From assembly GCA_902491575.1 (NCBI GenBank), contig CABUID010000011.1, forward strand, positions 1 to 64,000: a stretch of 64,000 nt of DNA. The letters are read 5' to 3'. Source of the DNA: an uncultured Bacillota bacterium (GTDB taxonomy: Bacteria > Bacillota_I > Bacilli_A > RFN20 > CAG-631). Below are positions 63,010 to 64,000 of this stretch, piece by piece. A program made the position numbers and the translations under genes. The notes below the pieces were generated by a model. That model was not told the DNA's origin. It did no database searches and saw only the letters and a list, made by a program, of their open reading frames with translations. Numbering within the stretch: position 1 is the stretch's first letter; the number at the start of each line of letters is the position of its first letter.

Positions 63010-64000
63010 TTAACCTATAAGAACAAATCCATATCCATCGCCATTATCCTTTACATATGCAATGTATTTTTGTCCAGAAATTAAATTATCTAATGATAAA
63101 GAGGAAGAAATTTGATTTTGATTATAAATATTTTCATTTACTTGATAAACTTTTAAACTTTTAGAAGTTAATTCACGTTGTGCATCCATTAAATCAACTT
63201 GTATTTCAAAATCATCTTTATTGTTCAATGGAAATGTTGCATGAATGACAGGAGAGAATGTATGGCATTTAACAACATTGTTTTCAAATGTTAATTCCTT
63301 AATAAAAGCTTCACCATTACATTTATACCCATTAATAATGTGAGAAACAGCATAAGATTTTGTTTCAACAAATTGATAACAATTTAATATTTCATATACA
63401 AATCGATTATCATTAATTTGCTTTTTAACACACGCATTTCCATCTGTATGACCACAAAATACAAATGAAACATTATCATTAGGAACAACGATTTCATCAT
63501 AAATTTGTTGTGCTTGAACATTTTTATCGAGTTCACCTTCTGCAGTAAGGTAAGCATGAGTAGCAATAATTGCATTACGATGACGATAAGTTTTTAAAAC
63601 TTGATTAGCCCATTGAATGGTTTGTGGTTTAGCCTCTACTCCAAACCCTAAATATAAAACAATAAAATCGTATTGTCCAATAGTGATTAAATCATAATGA
63701 CATTCATTATCATTGAGTGCTCCACCATAAACTAAATGATTATTATATCTTTTTACTCCAAAATATTGGCTGAAATAAGAATAATCCACAGCCGATATTG
63801 CTGTACCAACATCATGATTACCGGCACTTACACCATAAGGAACATTCGCATTATCTAGAATTTCAAAAGCTACTGTTGCTTTTTTCCATTCAGCGATAGC
63901 AGATTCTTTATAACTTGGCGGATTATCTACAATATCTCCCGTATGAACCAAATAACTCATCTGATCATTTTGATATTCATCCACGATATATTCCATCAAT
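63010..64000 (-). CDS. Calcineurin-like metallophosphoesterase (5' end outside window)
   Basis: The reading frame is open to the right edge of the window, so the N-terminus is missing; about 329 residues are visible. Metal ligands: HTGDIVDNP, SAGNHDVG, ATHAYLT and FCGHTDGN, the GD / GNHD / H / GH set. The C-terminal 130 residues are a beta-rich domain without known signature. Probably a secreted or surface enzyme, given the style of the C-terminal domain; the missing start prevents checking for a signal peptide. Confidence 0.88.
   Translation of the reverse strand, partial: LMEYIVDEYQNDQMSYLVHTGDIVDNPPSYKESAIAEWKKATVAFEILDNANVPYGVSAGNHDVGTAISAVDYSYFSQYFGVKRYNNHLVYGGALNDNECHYDLITIGQYDFIVLYLGFGVEAKPQTIQWANQVLKTYRHRNAIIATHAYLTAEGELDKNVQAQQIYDEIVVPNDNVSFVFCGHTDGNACVKKQINDNRFVYEILNCYQFVETKSYAVSHIINGYKCNGEAFIKELTFENNVVKCHTFSPVIHATFPLNNKDDFEIQVDLMDAQRELTSKSLKVYQVNENIYNQNQISSSLSLDNLISGQKYIAYVKDNGDGYGFVLIG

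Noticed and set aside
1..64000. Mycoplasma-type genetic code (TGA as Trp)
   Set aside because: At least one real gene (35495-38368) ends with TGA, and standard-code frames give intact proteins throughout.

Overview
The window is AT-rich bacterial DNA with strong Shine-Dalgarno sites, TGA used as a stop codon (the 957-residue fusion gene ends in TGA), Rnf genes, SipW-type secretion and a one-piece tmRNA. It looks like a low-GC Bacillota, probably an anaerobic gut-type Bacilli/Erysipelotrichia lineage. The sequence alone does not fix the taxon.

Layout. (1) 1-10354, minus strand: a tight eight-gene run. Two SipW-type exported proteins are followed by an ER-type (SipW) signal peptidase, a membrane-anchored McrB-like AAA+ ATPase, a McrC/DUF2357-like zinc-ribbon protein, an ABC ATPase, a large ABC permease and a membrane-anchored beta-helix protein cut by the window edge. 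It reads as a surface-fibre or surface-protein export system that has recruited a McrBC-like NTPase pair. (2) 10664-34187: mostly housekeeping and lipid genes: GDPD, Mbeg1-like hydrolase, metallophosphoesterase, lipoprotein phosphodiesterase with a LamG-like domain, HU, regulators, PlsC-like acyltransferase, DegV, hydrolases, polysaccharide deacetylase, GltS-like symporter, back-to-back Ktr and Trk potassium systems, a beta-lactamase-fold hydrolase and DUF3781. (3) 34348-45560: an accessory island. An intact four-gene operon encodes a small membrane protein, a STAND NTPase with TPRs, a Gfo/Idh-HAD-Nudix triple fusion and an LDH/MDH-like protein. Around it lie serine recombinase remnants at both ends, a graveyard of small orphan ORFs and a decayed zinc-ribbon/NUMOD gene. 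Next to the island is ssrA (tmRNA). (4) 46084-61870, minus strand: membrane and lipoprotein genes, then a flavin-based electron-transfer region (two ApbE lipoproteins, a repeat lipoprotein, Gx-type transporter, NusG-II protein) and an Rnf operon, rnfC-D-G-E-A-(Cys-rich mini protein)-B. A 47-residue membrane protein not visible as a long ORF precedes rnfC. (5) 61985-64000: a PAP2 phosphatase and a truncated metallophosphoesterase.

The most unusual items are the SipW/McrBC-like/ABC operon; the STAND operon with its three-enzyme fusion; and the altered Rnf complex, in which RnfD carries an extra C-terminal FMN-binding domain, RnfG has lost the canonical flavinylation motif, and RnfB is reduced to its membrane anchor and one Fe-S domain.
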